Under the pieces are notes generated by a model. That model had not been told where the DNA came from, did no database searches, and saw nothing but the letters and a program-made list of their open reading frames with translations. From NCBI GenBank assembly GCA_038501785.1, contig JBAMJR010000137.1, positions 4,158,001 through 4,222,000 on the forward strand: a stretch of DNA of 64,000 nucleotides. Direction: 5' to 3'. The position numbers were made by a program, and so were the translations under genes. Positions 51,501-62,464 of the stretch are shown piece after piece. Positions within the stretch are counted from its first letter, which is position 1. Each line of letters opens with the position of its first letter. Source of the DNA: Myoxocephalus aenaeus. Its lineage: Eukaryota > Chordata > Actinopteri > Perciformes > Cottidae.

Positions 51501-52456
51501 TTACACATAAGGGACAGGAGAAGGGACAAAAACAAAAGGGAGCGATTAGTTATATTAGTGACATCTATCAATCCCTGTAAACTACATCCCAGATATGCAA
51601 AAGTATGAACAAATTAAAATATATGACAATTAATAGTTTAAGGAGGTCCTTTCAGCCCAGTTCAGTCTGTATTGTCCTGCATGGGAAATGTGGCTTTCTG
51701 CATAATAAAAAAACACTAAAACAATACAAATATCAGTTAGAAAGTATCACATTAATATTGTTCTTCCCCTTACTTTGATTGTAGTTTGTATCAAGGCTCA
51801 TCATTAAAGTTCTGTGTTCCTGAGACGTTTTTAACCATAATCTTTGTTTCTGCAGGGTGATGAGGAGGCTACGTTGGGATTACCCATCAGCCCCTTCATG
51901 GACCGCTCCTCTCCACAGCTGGCAAAGTTACAGGAGTCCTTCATCACTCACATTGTAGGACCACTTTGTAACTCCTACGACGCCGCTGGCCTGCTTCCCG
52001 GCCACTGGATTAATGAAGAGGGATCAGATGAAGACAATGAGGTGGGGCAGGTGGACACAGACACAGATGAAGATGAGGATGAGGATGAGGATGATGAGCT
52101 AGAGGACGAGCTGGCACCACGTAAGACACCAACAGCTCATCAGTGTTGTCGAGTTTACCTCGCAAAAACAGATCACAGTAAACCAATCTAGATTATTTTA
52201 AACAGTTCTTTGTGTTTTCCCCGTTGCAGAAAGGAGGAAGAGCCGCCGTAGGTTGTTCTGCAGCATTATGCAGCACCTGACGGAGAACCACAAGGTGTGG
52301 AAGAAGACCATAGAGGAGGAGGAGAAGAGCAAAGAGCTCGGCAAGCAGCAGCAGCCAGACGGCCTCCTCCCCAGCCTGCCGGCCAGTCTGCCCACCTCCC
52401 CGTCAGATGACATCCAGGTCATCCAGGAGGAGGAGGAGGGAGAGGAGCGTCAGTAG
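15503..52456 (+). CDS. pde3b: cGMP-inhibited 3',5'-cyclic phosphodiesterase 3B, 16 coding exons
   Basis: PDE3B is a membrane-bound enzyme hydrolysing cAMP (and cGMP) downstream of insulin. Exons: 15503-16390, 43234-43284, 43994-44242, 44717-44868, 45753-45853, 45965-46196, 46295-46386, 46966-47126 (or from 46963), 47332-47457, 47869-47980, 48180-48293, 48836-49035, 50579-50782, 51035-51196, 51856-52120, 52230-52456. All are GT-AG with matching phases: 3336 nt, 1111 residues (1112 with the other acceptor; human has 1112). Exon 1 encodes about six hydrophobic segments (roughly 67-87, 110-126, 136-156, 169-187, 191-210, 217-235), then RPRRRSSCVSLGE with the Akt-type serine (S269) and RRPSLPC with a PKA-type serine (S288). 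The catalytic domain has YHNRVH (H723, H727), HDYDHPG (H807, D808), LADINGP (D923) and the purine-binding Gln in LAKLQESF (Q974). The PDE3-specific insert follows the first metal motif. The C-terminus is very acidic. ATG 15503 is in strong context (gccATGG). Confidence 0.97.
16684..16839. repeat. Triplicated 22-mer plus 46-bp perfect hairpin
   Basis: The 22-base catgtgctctaaatgccaacca occurs at 16684-16705, 16715-16736 and 16767-16788. The third copy is part of the left arm of a perfect 46-bp inverted repeat: 16740-16785 pairs with 16794-16839 around an 8-base loop. No mismatch was found on reading both arms. Confidence 0.9.
17839..17882. repeat. Perfect 22-bp tandem duplication
   Basis: The 22-base unit beginning atgatggtctaagctcc occurs twice, head to tail (17839-17860 and 17861-17882), without mismatch. 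Confidence 0.9.
20109..20847. mobile_element. Non-autonomous hAT transposon (739 bp) in pde3b intron 1
   Basis: The terminal inverted repeats are CAGGGGTGGGCAAACT (20109-20124) and AGTTTGCCCACCTCTG (20832-20847), 16 bp with one mismatch. A perfect 8-bp target duplication, ctgtagag, flanks it at 20101-20108 and 20848-20855, diagnostic of the hAT superfamily. No transposase frame is present. The right end has a 17-base duplication (tactcggcgggccgtat at 20777 and 20799). The interior 20205-20554 matches, in reverse orientation, the interior of the Harbinger-type element at 62465-63313. Confidence 0.88.
22815..22822. promoter_or_regulatory. Consensus CRE octamer (TGACGTCA)
   Basis: A perfect palindromic cAMP-response element core, with a second half-site-like TGACGTAC at 22831-22838. 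It lies inside pde3b intron 1. Binding by CREB/ATF is inferred from the motif only. Confidence 0.35.
23810..23838. repeat. G29 homopolymer after (TG)n
   Basis: An uninterrupted run of 29 G directly after a short TG array. Such a run can form G-quadruplexes, but it is also a common place for length errors in sequencing. Confidence 0.9.
24284..24352. repeat. (TA)n-(TG)n compound microsatellite
   Basis: About 49 bases of alternating TA followed by about 20 bases of TG, inside pde3b intron 1. Confidence 0.95.
25748..25755. promoter_or_regulatory. Second consensus CRE octamer (TGACGTCA)
   Basis: Perfect octamer within gttgacgtcagccgc, in a locally GC-richer stretch of pde3b intron 1. Function is not shown. 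Confidence 0.35.
25964..25983. repeat. A20 homopolymer
   Basis: Run of 20 A inside pde3b intron 1. It is followed by a pyrimidine- and CA-rich stretch to about 26180. Confidence 0.85.
30590..30960. repeat. Imperfect palindromic repeat, possible MITE
   Basis: The region is centred on a perfect 13-bp hairpin (tgaccttctcgct at 30788-30800, its complement at 30807-30819). The bases outside remain partly complementary, and both halves carry agtatg/gcagtatgc motifs. This fits a fold-back miniature element, but I could not define terminal repeats or a target duplication, so the limits are approximate. Confidence 0.35.
34957..35011. repeat. (TA)n microsatellite
   Basis: About 27 uninterrupted TA units in pde3b intron 1. 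Confidence 0.95.
36423..36506. repeat. (GT)42 microsatellite
   Basis: 84 bases of uninterrupted GT repeat in pde3b intron 1. The open frames across it encode only Cys-Val or His-Thr repeats and are not genes. Confidence 0.97.
45502..45543. repeat. 14-bp perfect inverted repeat in pde3b intron
   Basis: gactgtcaacaaat (45502-45515) pairs with its exact complement at 45530-45543. The loop repeats the gtatttgttga motif. It lies in the intron between exons 4 and 5. Confidence 0.85.
46961..46966 (+). promoter_or_regulatory. pde3b: Tandem NAGNAG splice acceptor of pde3b exon 8
   Basis: The acceptor reads gatgcagcag/gtgaag. Both AGs keep the frame set by the preceding exon (phase 1), so use of the first adds one residue (Ala-Gly instead of Gly). 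Tandem acceptors of this kind often give two isoforms. Confidence 0.7.
50088..50141. repeat. Two adjacent perfect hairpins in pde3b intron
   Basis: A 12-bp stem (atccccatgctg, 50088-50099, with 50106-50117; loop of 6) is followed without gap by a 10-bp stem (aacctgttca, 50118-50127, with 50132-50141; loop of 4). They lie in the intron before the 50579 exon. Confidence 0.85.
50981..51029. repeat. (TTTG)n microsatellite next to an exon
   Basis: About 12 units ending five bases before the acceptor of pde3b exon 14 (51035). The repeat therefore forms the entire polypyrimidine-tract region of that acceptor. Confidence 0.92.
52029..52112 (+). other. pde3b: Acidic repeat-coded segment of PDE3B
   Basis: GATGAG-type hexamer repeats in exon 15 encode an almost pure Asp/Glu stretch (about residues 1007-1034) after the catalytic domain. 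PDE3B of other vertebrates also has an acidic tail here. The repeat nature of the DNA suggests its length may vary. Confidence 0.85.
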
Positions 52457-52594
52457 CAGGAGGATGAAGGAAAGAACAGAGACGCGTGAAGGAGAAGAGG
52501 AGAGGCAGTATAAGGACATGAGTCCCTCAACCAACTGTCTTTCACCAACACAAACAGACGTGAGAAACACACACAGACAGTTGAAATGCACTTT

Positions 52595-52597
<3 letters not shown>

Positions 52598-52658
<61 letters not shown>
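52598..52658. repeat. (TC)n microsatellite
   Basis: About 60 bases of TC repeat followed by CG/CA alternation, probably within the pde3b 3' UTR. Confidence 0.95.
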
Positions 52659-52661
<3 letters not shown>

Positions 52662-53140
52662 CACGCGCGCGCACACACACATATTGAAAGATTCACTGTG
52701 CAGACACTCAGATGCTAAAGCAGTCACATTGTTTTTGGAGAAACAAAAAGGCCTTACTACTGTGAGCGGATCCTTGCTGCAACGGTGGGAGCCCAACTCC
52801 TATGCACTTTCACCCCGTGGAGAGTCGAGTGCACCCAGAATAAAAAGCACCAGAGCTGAGGAGGAAGGTGCAGAAGACAAAGAAGAAGAGTGTGGACAGG
52901 GTCCAGCATTAACTTTCCCTCCATGGCTGTGATGCTGCCTTGAATACAAAGCGCTTACACCTCCCTTAGGTACAAAACAATTCCTGTCTATTTCAAAATG
53001 AAAGATGGAGGAAAGAGGAAAGATAATGAAGCAAGCGACATTATGAAACAATTGATACCCTTTACCAAAGCAAACAGTTCAAACACGGAAAGACCAGAGA
53101 CTGAGACTGTTTCAGCCTCAATGTCAGGTATATTTTTGAA

Positions 53141-53306
<166 letters not shown>

Positions 53307-54325
53307 TAAATGTGCCTGCCTGAACCTTTACTGAGTCCTTATTGGCCCAGAGCCTAGGCTTGTGTAGTTCTCTCTCCTTGCTGGCGACACAAAACACTGT
53401 ATCAGACTCAGTCACAGAGACATTTTTGAAATGTTGACTGATTAATAGCATTATATCTGCATCATTTTTGATGCTTTTACTCATGTGTACCACCCGTCTA
53501 TTTTTTTATTTTTTGGGGGGGGGGATTCTTTAACTCTCCTCCTTGCTTCATTTTGTTTCTAGTGTGTGAATATTTTTGGCGGGAATGTGACAGAGAGAAT
53601 GAGTAAGGAGAAAGAGAGCACATTTTTTATTATTAGTATGTAACTTGTGTGTATGTATGTTTGTGCGTCCTTTCAGTAAGGGTTGGTTTCTAATCAGTGA
53701 AATGTCCTCTGGTGTTAACATTGAGATCAGGAGTGCTGTTTCAATGAATGGATTCTTCATTTTCCTATTTTGATTCTAAATATTATTTTTAAAGGTTACT
53801 CAGGATTCACGCAAAGGTGAATAATTATTTTTGCAAGGATTTATGTAATTAATATGAAACTCACTTTAAAAAGTAAGACAATTGTAATCTGGGTGACTGT
53901 AGTAGTTTGTAATCTCTCAATGAACAACTTGACGACAAACAAATTCAAGCAATTGCAATCCTCTGTGACAGAGGAGCATACAGTATGTGCTGTCTGTCGG
54001 CCATTCATACACTGTTTGCATAACCTTTTTACAACCTCACTGGAGAACCGCTTATCTCCATTCTTAGCAGACTGCGAACGCCTCTCTTTCAGCAACACCG
54101 TTTTGCAGTTCTATTACAGTTTATTAGGTAATTTATTTTTCAATGTTCAATCTTCTCACTTTTAAGCTAATTATAGCATATTTATTCATCTGTGATTCGT
54201 CAGTAGGCAAACACAGATGTTTAGATAAATTAAAAGCTCACCCAACTCTCTTTTTTCCTCATTATTTCTTTGTTTTTGCCAGGGATCCAGAGTGTATTTC
54301 ACTTTGGAGCACCATTTCACACTAG

Positions 54326-54542
<217 letters not shown>

Positions 54543-56610
54543 TAGTTCTCTATTTTTGTCTCAAGAACTCTTGGCATTCCACTAGAATAAAATGTTAAAT
54601 GGAAGGTAAGGCAGAATCTGTGCCTAGCTCCTTTATCACCTTATAGAATCATAATCTCTGGAGATAATGTTAAGTAAGCAGTATAAATCAACATAGTAAT
54701 ATTTAAAGACAAAACAATAGATACAGGTGTGCACATTTTAATACCAAACAAGTGTTTAGCCGCTGTACAAAAGAGTATGTGCATATATATATTTTTTAAA
54801 TAATCAAATGAATGCATCCGTTTTCTACTCGCAGCTGACATGTTGTACATTGAGATCCTGTAATTACCATTGTGTTTCCAGAGTTTTTATCTACTTCTAT
54901 TTACAGGTGTGGAACTGTGGGGTTTGGTGTTTTGATTTAGATTTTTCACTTGGTTTCAGCCTCTTGCTGTTCTGTTTCATAACCACTCTTGTATTCTTCA
55001 TTATCTCTCTTTATCACCGTTGTCTCAGTCGACCCAACTCGTGCCAAACTTTACCTACATACAGTAGTTTGTGGGCTTTGATACACTGATTGGCAAAATC
55101 TCTCTGGGCTCCAGTACTGTTCATGCAAGAGAAACATCTTGAGTCAAATATTTCACTGGGCTCTACGTGGCAGTGACGGTGGCTAAAGTCAGACTTGGAC
55201 TCAGGTCAGAGCCATATGCATTCTGACAACTCTGTCGTCAGTTTTTTTTTCACATGGAGCCATGTTGGATCATAAATCCTCGGTAGCTCCCAACCCGACA
55301 TACTCCGGCTCATTAAGTTGTAAAGGTGTGTTGGCTTCTCACTGTGCAGTCTTTCAAACCACAGTGTCCTCTGATGATTGTGCCATAAATACATCTATGA
55401 ATGGTTGTTACCCTTATGTAGCATCAATATATGTACATTTGTCTAATGTAACCATTCACCCTTATCTACATTGTGGGGGCAATTGATTTTTGTTGTTATT
55501 TATAGCTGTCATAAAACACCATCCCTAAAGTATCAGACGTTCTCAGTGATTTTTATTGCTGCGAGTGTGTGTGTGTGTGTGTGTGTCTCTGTATGAACTC
55601 GCAATATACTAGAATAACACTGCCTTCTTTTTGTGTCCATGCCACCCCAAATAAACTGAAGAGAAAGACCCTAAAGACACACACAGGTGTTTTCACTTAC
55701 ATGCCTCATTAGACCTCCTCTCAGGCCAGTGGGTGTGTACGAACTGCTTGATTGACATCTTGGTTAGGTTGCGCTTGATATGGTGGAACAATGAACGCCC
55801 TATAAACGGAGGTCTAATCAGCCACATTCATCATCTGTGTGGCTGTGCTGTTTTAATGTAAATATCTCTTACATTAACAAAGGCTCAAATCGTTGCATGA
55901 AGAAGGAAAGCGGAAGGAAAGTGGTTATGGAAGATCTCAAACCCTCAGGCAATATTAACCCGACTCGGCAGTTCCCCTTGGCATTAGCACACAGGGTCTT
56001 TCCACTTATGGTTTGGATTTTATGGCCTGCAACTTTATTGTTTTTGTTCGCTCACACCATACTCATGAGTGTCGTTTTTGGCAGAAGCAGAACCCTGTTT
56101 TTTGCAAAATTGTTCTGAAAACACACTGTACACTCCCTCTCCAGCACCAAAAAGCAGACAAACGCAACCAGCGACTATTGGGTGAACAAAGAGGAGCATT
56201 TAGTAGCTAAATAACCAGATGTTTTCCTCAGGAGTTGGTGGAGAGGAAAACTGAGTTAAAATATTGAGTATCGAACTTGCATTCACCAGGTTGCATGAAA
56301 CATGACTCCAAATGAATGCTAATGTTTTCTGTGTCTGCTCAATTTATGAATACGCCACAGAAGAAAAAGCACATGATGTATTGAATAGTGCATTTTTCTA
56401 CTGGGAGCAGAGCAGAGCAAAGGGGGGAGAGGTACATTTAGAACATGGGTGACACTGCTGCTTTTCCTCTTCATGAACAACACAGTTTACAATTTATGAC
56501 CACTCGTGATTATTGTACGTTGGGTGTCCTGGAACTTGGGTCACTGAATCAATAGGCTGTATCCTATTATTAAAATTATTTTGCAAGTATTCAAAGGGAT
56601 GATCTGGGAC

Positions 56611-56654
56611 CATGTGGATAACACACGTTATAATTAACGTGTGTTATCCACATG
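56611..56654. repeat. 20-bp perfect palindrome
   Basis: catgtggataacacacgtta (56611-56630) is exactly complementary to 56635-56654, with a 4-base loop. It lies between pde3b and cyp2r1, not at an obvious transcript end. Confidence 0.88.
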
Positions 56655-57584
56655 TTACTTAGTAATAAATGTGAGACCCTTGTACATTTTTCAGTGTTGG
56701 GTTTTAGCAATTTAGCAGCAGCTAAAAGATGACATGGCAAGTTTTAAATATCTTAAGAAAGACTTTATGAATACACACAAAAAAACTTGTACTACCAGTA
56801 TTGCAAAAAAAAGGGACAAACAAACGTTAACCTCAAACATAAATGCATACTCTGTTAATACTGGGAAGCACCATTTATCAGAAACCAATATTGCATTGTC
56901 AATTTCTAGAAATCCACCAGGGTTGCATTTGCCTTCCAAGAGACACATTTTACAGAGAGCGCAATCCCGAGAGGGAGGGTCAGAGTCAGTGGTGATGGCC
57001 ACATCCAGCTCCAACACACAGTATTCAGAACTTTCTTGGAAAGTCACATTTCACCCCACGCGTGCAAATCAGTAGTGTCATTTGTCTGACCTGAAGCTGT
57101 CCTGAGGAGGCAGGGCTTTGATCCATCATAGGTGTACTTACTATTAATCATTGACATAAACCTAAACCATTGCCACTGCACCAAGGTTCATAGACATTTC
57201 ATTTTTGGGGCTCAGAGCAACTCTGAGCTACAGAGAACTAAATCAATAGCACACAAGTGTTCCCAGAATGTCTTTCAGCATCAAGTTTTGTCGCCTCCCT
57301 TACTGCTTAAAAGTAATGTGCAAACATGCATATTGCTCAGTAAAATAATTCAATAGTAATTGAATACACTGGATGAAATGTACATATGTAAAAAGCTACT
57401 TTTATCGCTGAAAGTCCTTTCGGAAAACTGACGCACAGGAACTGGACGCTACAGTCCAGAGCGATGCAGTTTTCTGCACCTGTATCATGTGGTTGCATTG
57501 CTGTGCAAAATAGTTAAATACTGGCTTGAACATTTAAACAAGCTGTATTACATTTTTGTTTGCCTAATATTGATAAGGAGTGTC

Positions 57585-60370
57585 TCAAAAGGAGGGACTT
57601 TTCGGCTGCCTGCGGACAGCACAGATGGAGTAAGGTTTGGGCTGTAAGGTCATGCCCAGTTTGGGAGTGACAGTTGGAATGCTTCCTGGAGGAAACTGAA
57701 GATGAAACCTCTGCAGCAAAGTGGTGAAGAAGAGGAACATCTCCATCCTGGCCAGCTGTTCGCCCAGGCAGCACCGCCTCCCTGAAAACCGAAAGTTCAT
57801 TAATTTGGACTCTCTAATACACACACAGGCACATCATCGGTGCTCAGAAATGGGGAACACAAAGTGATGAGGAAAAGATGTGTTTAACTGGGGATTGTGG
57901 CTGCTCTTCTACATGCTCTATGAGAATGTTCTGTGATAAAGAAAATGAACAGGGACCTGAAGAAAATTAAAATCATAAATAGATGCTACAGCTGAAGCAA
58001 ACACATTTGATATTACATTTATACAGATATTTCTTTTGAAATTTGGGATTTTATGGACACTTATCGGGCCGATGAACTATGATCATAACGGACTATGTTG
58101 AAAATTACAATGTATGTCTCACTGACCTGGGACATACTGTGATTACAGTTACAAATAACCTAAAGCCACAATCATTGTATCAAGAGTATTGGAATCTAGG
58201 AGAAACAGAGAGACTAACCCAAGGAGAATGGCAGGAAGGCCTCACGCTTCACAAAGTTGCCATTGCTGTCCAGAAACCGCTGTGGTGAGAAAGCACCTGG
58301 ATCTTTCCAGTACTTCTCGTCAAAGTGCACTGAATAGAGGTTTGTGATCACCATGGTGCCTTTGGGAATTGTGTACCCATTGACTTTGGCATCCTGGGTG
58401 GTGGCACGGAAAATACCAAGGGGAACGATGTTACAGAAGCGTAGGATCTCGTGCAGAACAGCCTCCACATAGGGCATCTTCTGCTTGTCCTCCCAAGTGG
58501 GTGCCCTCTCATTGGCCAGCACGCTGTCGATCTCCCTGTGCACCCTCTCTTTGAGGAGAAAAACAAATGGCATCAGGCATTTATTCATGCAGAACATTAC
58601 ATAAGCATTATATTTAGAGCAGCCTACAAACAGATGTTCATCAAATCTCTCTCTGGGTCAAATGTTCTCATATTGGAAGGATGCTTCTACTATAACTGAC
58701 CTTGTATGTTGGGGTAGAGAGCCATGTACAGCATGGCCCAGCGCAGGGTGTTAGTCGTGGTTTCTGTGCCAGCAATAATGAGCTCACCCACTGAGTAGAC
58801 AAGGTTCTCATAGGAAAAAGAGGAGTCGGATCCTACGGTGCTCCCCGCCAACTCATCCAAATAGGCATCAACATAGTGGCGAGGTGCGTGGGGCACCCTG
58901 CCCTGTGAAAACCTCTGTATAACCTGCAGCAAGAAGTCATACACCTCAGCAGCATTGCGGAACAGCTTCTGGTGTTTTCCAAAGGGCAAATACTCAATCC
59001 AAGGGAAGGCGTTGTAGAGGAGGGCCCAGCCGCTCACTGCTAGCTCCACGTTCTCACTGAATAGCTCGATCATGTGCTGGAAGTTGCGGTCGTCGTAAGT
59101 GAAGCGCTGTCCAAAAATGATCAGGTTGGTGATGTTGGACACGGCGTTGGTTACCAGGTGTTTTGGATTGAAGGGCTTTCCCTTGTGTTCATCAATGGCA
59201 TCGACGAAGAACATGCACTCCTCTGAGATCTTCCTCTCAAACTGTTTCTGGCCGCTGCCGAAGTAACGGAAAGAGTTGCAAGCCAGTTTACGGTGTTCAA
59301 TCCAGCTTTTGCCATATTTACAATTGAGAAGCCCTTTGGAAGATGGAGAAAGAAGTAAAGCAGAGGAGTTTATATCATGCCAACTGCAATCATTCAGATA
59401 CTGTTGCATTAGAAATAGCATTGCAATCTTATATCATCTTACCACCCATTTTGGTCATTTTCATGAATAAAGGCAGCGATGGGCGATCAGCAAACACCTC
59501 GCTTTGATGGTAGAGGCATTCCTTGACACAGTCATATCCAGTTAATACCACCGTCAGGATGCCTCCCAGGTCAAGACTGAAAATCTGAAACGTACACATT
59601 GCAACATGAGCACTGCACTTTTGTTCTTTGCACACATTTCTGTGTAAATGAGTGCCTGTGTCAAGATATGTGAGATTAATACCACCATTGTAGCCATGAT
59701 GCAACATATAGCTTATGTCTGCTCTTTGTCACAATAGTGTCCAAACTGGGTTTTCATGAGCCAGAAAACTGAGAATGAGTTCAACTTCCCTGCACAGGGC
59801 AGTGAGTGAATGAGACAGACTCTGACCCCTAAGGTTATCTCTCCATTTACAAGATATCCAGCTCTGCACCTAAATGACGTGTAACATTAACCAAAATCAA
59901 CTTTGTGTCCTGTCTGTGCTTTTTGGGAGCCCCTGAATGGTCGGTTCTCCTCCAAATGCTGCAGACCAAATTTTAGGGCGAGTCTCTTTTGTTCGTTTCA
60001 TGACTAGTTCCCAATGCGTGTGTGCGTGATGTGTGTGTCGTGCAAGTCTAATCCTCTGGTATCAGGTCATGCACTAAACAGTTTGCAGAGTTAAAAAGCA
60101 CGTGCAGTCAAAAAAACGAGTCAGAGTCGTTACCTGTCCATGCACTTCGCTCTGCTTCTTGAGGAAGACGTGCGGCTCGGTGGCCAGAGACATAATGTTC
60201 CCTATCACAGGGATGGGAGATGGACCAGGAGGAAAGCCCGGGGGTCTTCTCTGCTTGACGAGCTGGCGAACCAGCAGAAAAGCGAGGAGGGCGACAGTCA
60301 AAAAGCCCACACCAAGGAGAACCTCTGGGCAGGACGCCGGCACCAGAGATTGCGATTTAATTGAAACCAT
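57585..60370 (-). CDS. cyp2r1: Vitamin D 25-hydroxylase, cytochrome P450 2R1, 5 exons
   Basis: CYP2R1 is the ER-membrane P450 that converts vitamin D to 25-hydroxyvitamin D, the first activation step. Exons in transcript order: 60370-60134, 59584-59443, 59333-58701, 58548-58219, 57781-57585. All junctions are GT-AG and phases match: 1539 nt, 512 residues (human 501). An N-terminal hydrophobic anchor (about residues 17-37) is followed by the proline-rich hinge PPGFPPGPSPIPVIGN. The I-helix oxygen-binding motif AGTETT is at 314-319, the K-helix ExxR is E371-R374 in HEILR, and the heme-binding loop FSLGRRCCLG (445-454) gives C452 as heme ligand. The exon 2 block KMTKMGG and exon 3 block NSFRYFG match CYP2R1 rather than other CYP2 families. 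The C-terminal extension (QPKSPSF) is a few residues longer than in human. It lies tail-to-tail with pde3b, as in human. Confidence 0.96.
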
Positions 60371-61820
60371 CTTCCCAAAAAATCTCTTTTCACTCCTAGA
60401 CGACCTCTGCAGACTTCGGCGTTTCCTCAGAGGAACCGAAGCGCATGTGTATCATCTTGCACATTTTGCTATCCCCCGCCTCTAAAGCTAAGATTGGCCA
60501 GAAAAGTCAGTGTCAGCTGTTGGTGAACTTTGTTCTGCCCCTGATCAATAACCCGGACCATTTTGGTGGTTATATGTTGGGTTTTGCGCTGCTTTTATTG
60601 AACCTGCAGAGGGGGCAACCCACCATATAAGTCACAAAGTAACGCTGCACTTCATCCCACCCATTAGCCCAAAACACGCTGAAACGTGAAAAGTCGAAGT
60701 TGTAAAACGTTGACAAACAAACAAACCAGCGTTTTGATGCATAAAACTGCACAAGCAGTAGGCAGACTGACATCAAACAATCATGTAAGTATTAAATATA
60801 ACATATGAACCTATAGTAGGGGAGACTGGGTGGATTAAACCGGTGGGCACAGAGCCACCCATTGTTTCGAGGAAATCAGACAAAGCTGCTGACAGTCTGG
60901 AGGCAGCTTTCCCAGTCGGGAGGTGCTGCTTCCTGGGTCCTAAAAAGATACGATTAAAACTCAAATAGAAAAGGCAATTCTGTTATAGAACTTCATTTTG
61001 ACGTTTGACTGTTTAGGCAAAGGAACATCACCCACATGCAATGCATTATTTAAAAATGATGCTTTGTCAAAAATACATATAATAAGTATCATAAACGTGT
61101 GATTTGTTGTCTGCCAAAGGAACCAGGGTGATGCTAACTTATGGGTTTGGCCTACACAATTCATCAACCCTCGAATATGTTTTATAGCTGAATTAATTTC
61201 TCTTCTAGATTTAGGGACTTTTGGAATTACAGCTGCTCGTTATTTTTATTGGAAAAGAGTTTGCAACACTGGGCAAGGTTTTTAGGTGGATACTTTTTAT
61301 TATTGCTAGTTGCTTTCTCAACATTACTAACCGAAGCTTTTCATCATGTTGTAGAGACCATGGTAACGTTGAAGGTAGACAAGTATTTTTGGGAAGTAGA
61401 GTTAGCTTTGGCTTCATTCAGACCACAAATAAGCTCTGAATGAAGAAGATAGAGCACAGATTGAAATGTATAGGAAACAAAAGGAAAAAGAAACAAGCTA
61501 ATGACTTCATGGGAAGCTAAATAGTTACAAGCTATGACTACTGAAATAGGAAGATCAGCATGCTAGATAAAAGCAACATGCAAGGAAGGAATTTAACCTC
61601 AAACCTGTCTGTTAATCTTAAAAGTTCAATATTAACAAACTAAAATTCAGTAAGGTGAAAATAATATTTCCCCTCCCTCAAATGTAAATAATTTGTTTTG
61701 ACTGTTCCATCTATGTAGTGGTCAAAGTAACTATATATATATACTGCTTTGGCTGCTTTTTTAGAAAAAAATAAAAATAATTTCAAGACTGGTGAGCTAA
61801 AGATAACCCAAATAAACAAT
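60371..61820. other. cyp2r1 5' flank, no gene seen
   Basis: Holds the promoter of cyp2r1 at its left end; I see no clear TATA box or start site. The remainder is AT-rich with short meaningless open frames. Confidence 0.5.
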
Positions 61821-62071
61821 CTGTCAGGTGGACCCAAATGCCGATGCAACAGTTCAAAAAGTAAATTTATTATAACAAAAAAAAAAAAAAAAAGGTTTAA
61901 AAAACACTAACTTAAAACAGAGAGGTTGACAGACTTACTCACAGGGACAGAGGAACGGACAGAGGAACACACAGGTAACACACAGTACGAACCAACACTG
62001 GGCTAGGAGACAAACAGGGTTTAAATACACAGGGGAGGGGCAGGTGATTGGAAACAGCAGGGATTGTAACA
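61821..62071 (-). mobile_element. Probable solo LTR
   Basis: About 250 bases with the layout of a long terminal repeat read on the minus strand: a TATA-like TATTTAAA near 62020, an AATAAA at 61866-61871 (tttatt on plus), and ends compatible with TG...CA (tgtcagg at 61822, gtaaca ending 62071). A 5-base acaat occurs at 61816-61820 and 62069-62073; if this is the target duplication, the element would end at 62068 and its ends would not be TG/CA. Both readings cannot hold, so the call is moderate. It includes A17 at 61877-61893. Confidence 0.45.
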
Positions 62072-62464
62072 ATATACTCAATATCATAATAGATATCATC
62101 AACTTGCTGTATTGGCCTACAGTCTCAAAGGTGATGTGGCCTTTCAAAATGTGATTGTGTGAAAAAAGTATTTTGTGATTCCAAAATCAATTGCTTTGAG
62201 AATATAGTGGACATCATTTATTTTTGAATACACGCACATGTGAGGAGAAGGAACTATTGACAACTTTCTCGACGCGGAGGCAGAACAAAATAATACATAC
62301 TACCGCCACAATAATACAACTTCCAAATGTGTTTTTTTTTCTGGTGTTACCCTGTTTTTTGTTTTTGTTTTTTTAAGCAAATACACTTTGCCCCAGTAAG
62401 CTGCTCCAGTCAGCCCAACAGGTTAAAGGTTAGGTCATGACGACCTACAAAGGTTAAAGGTTAA

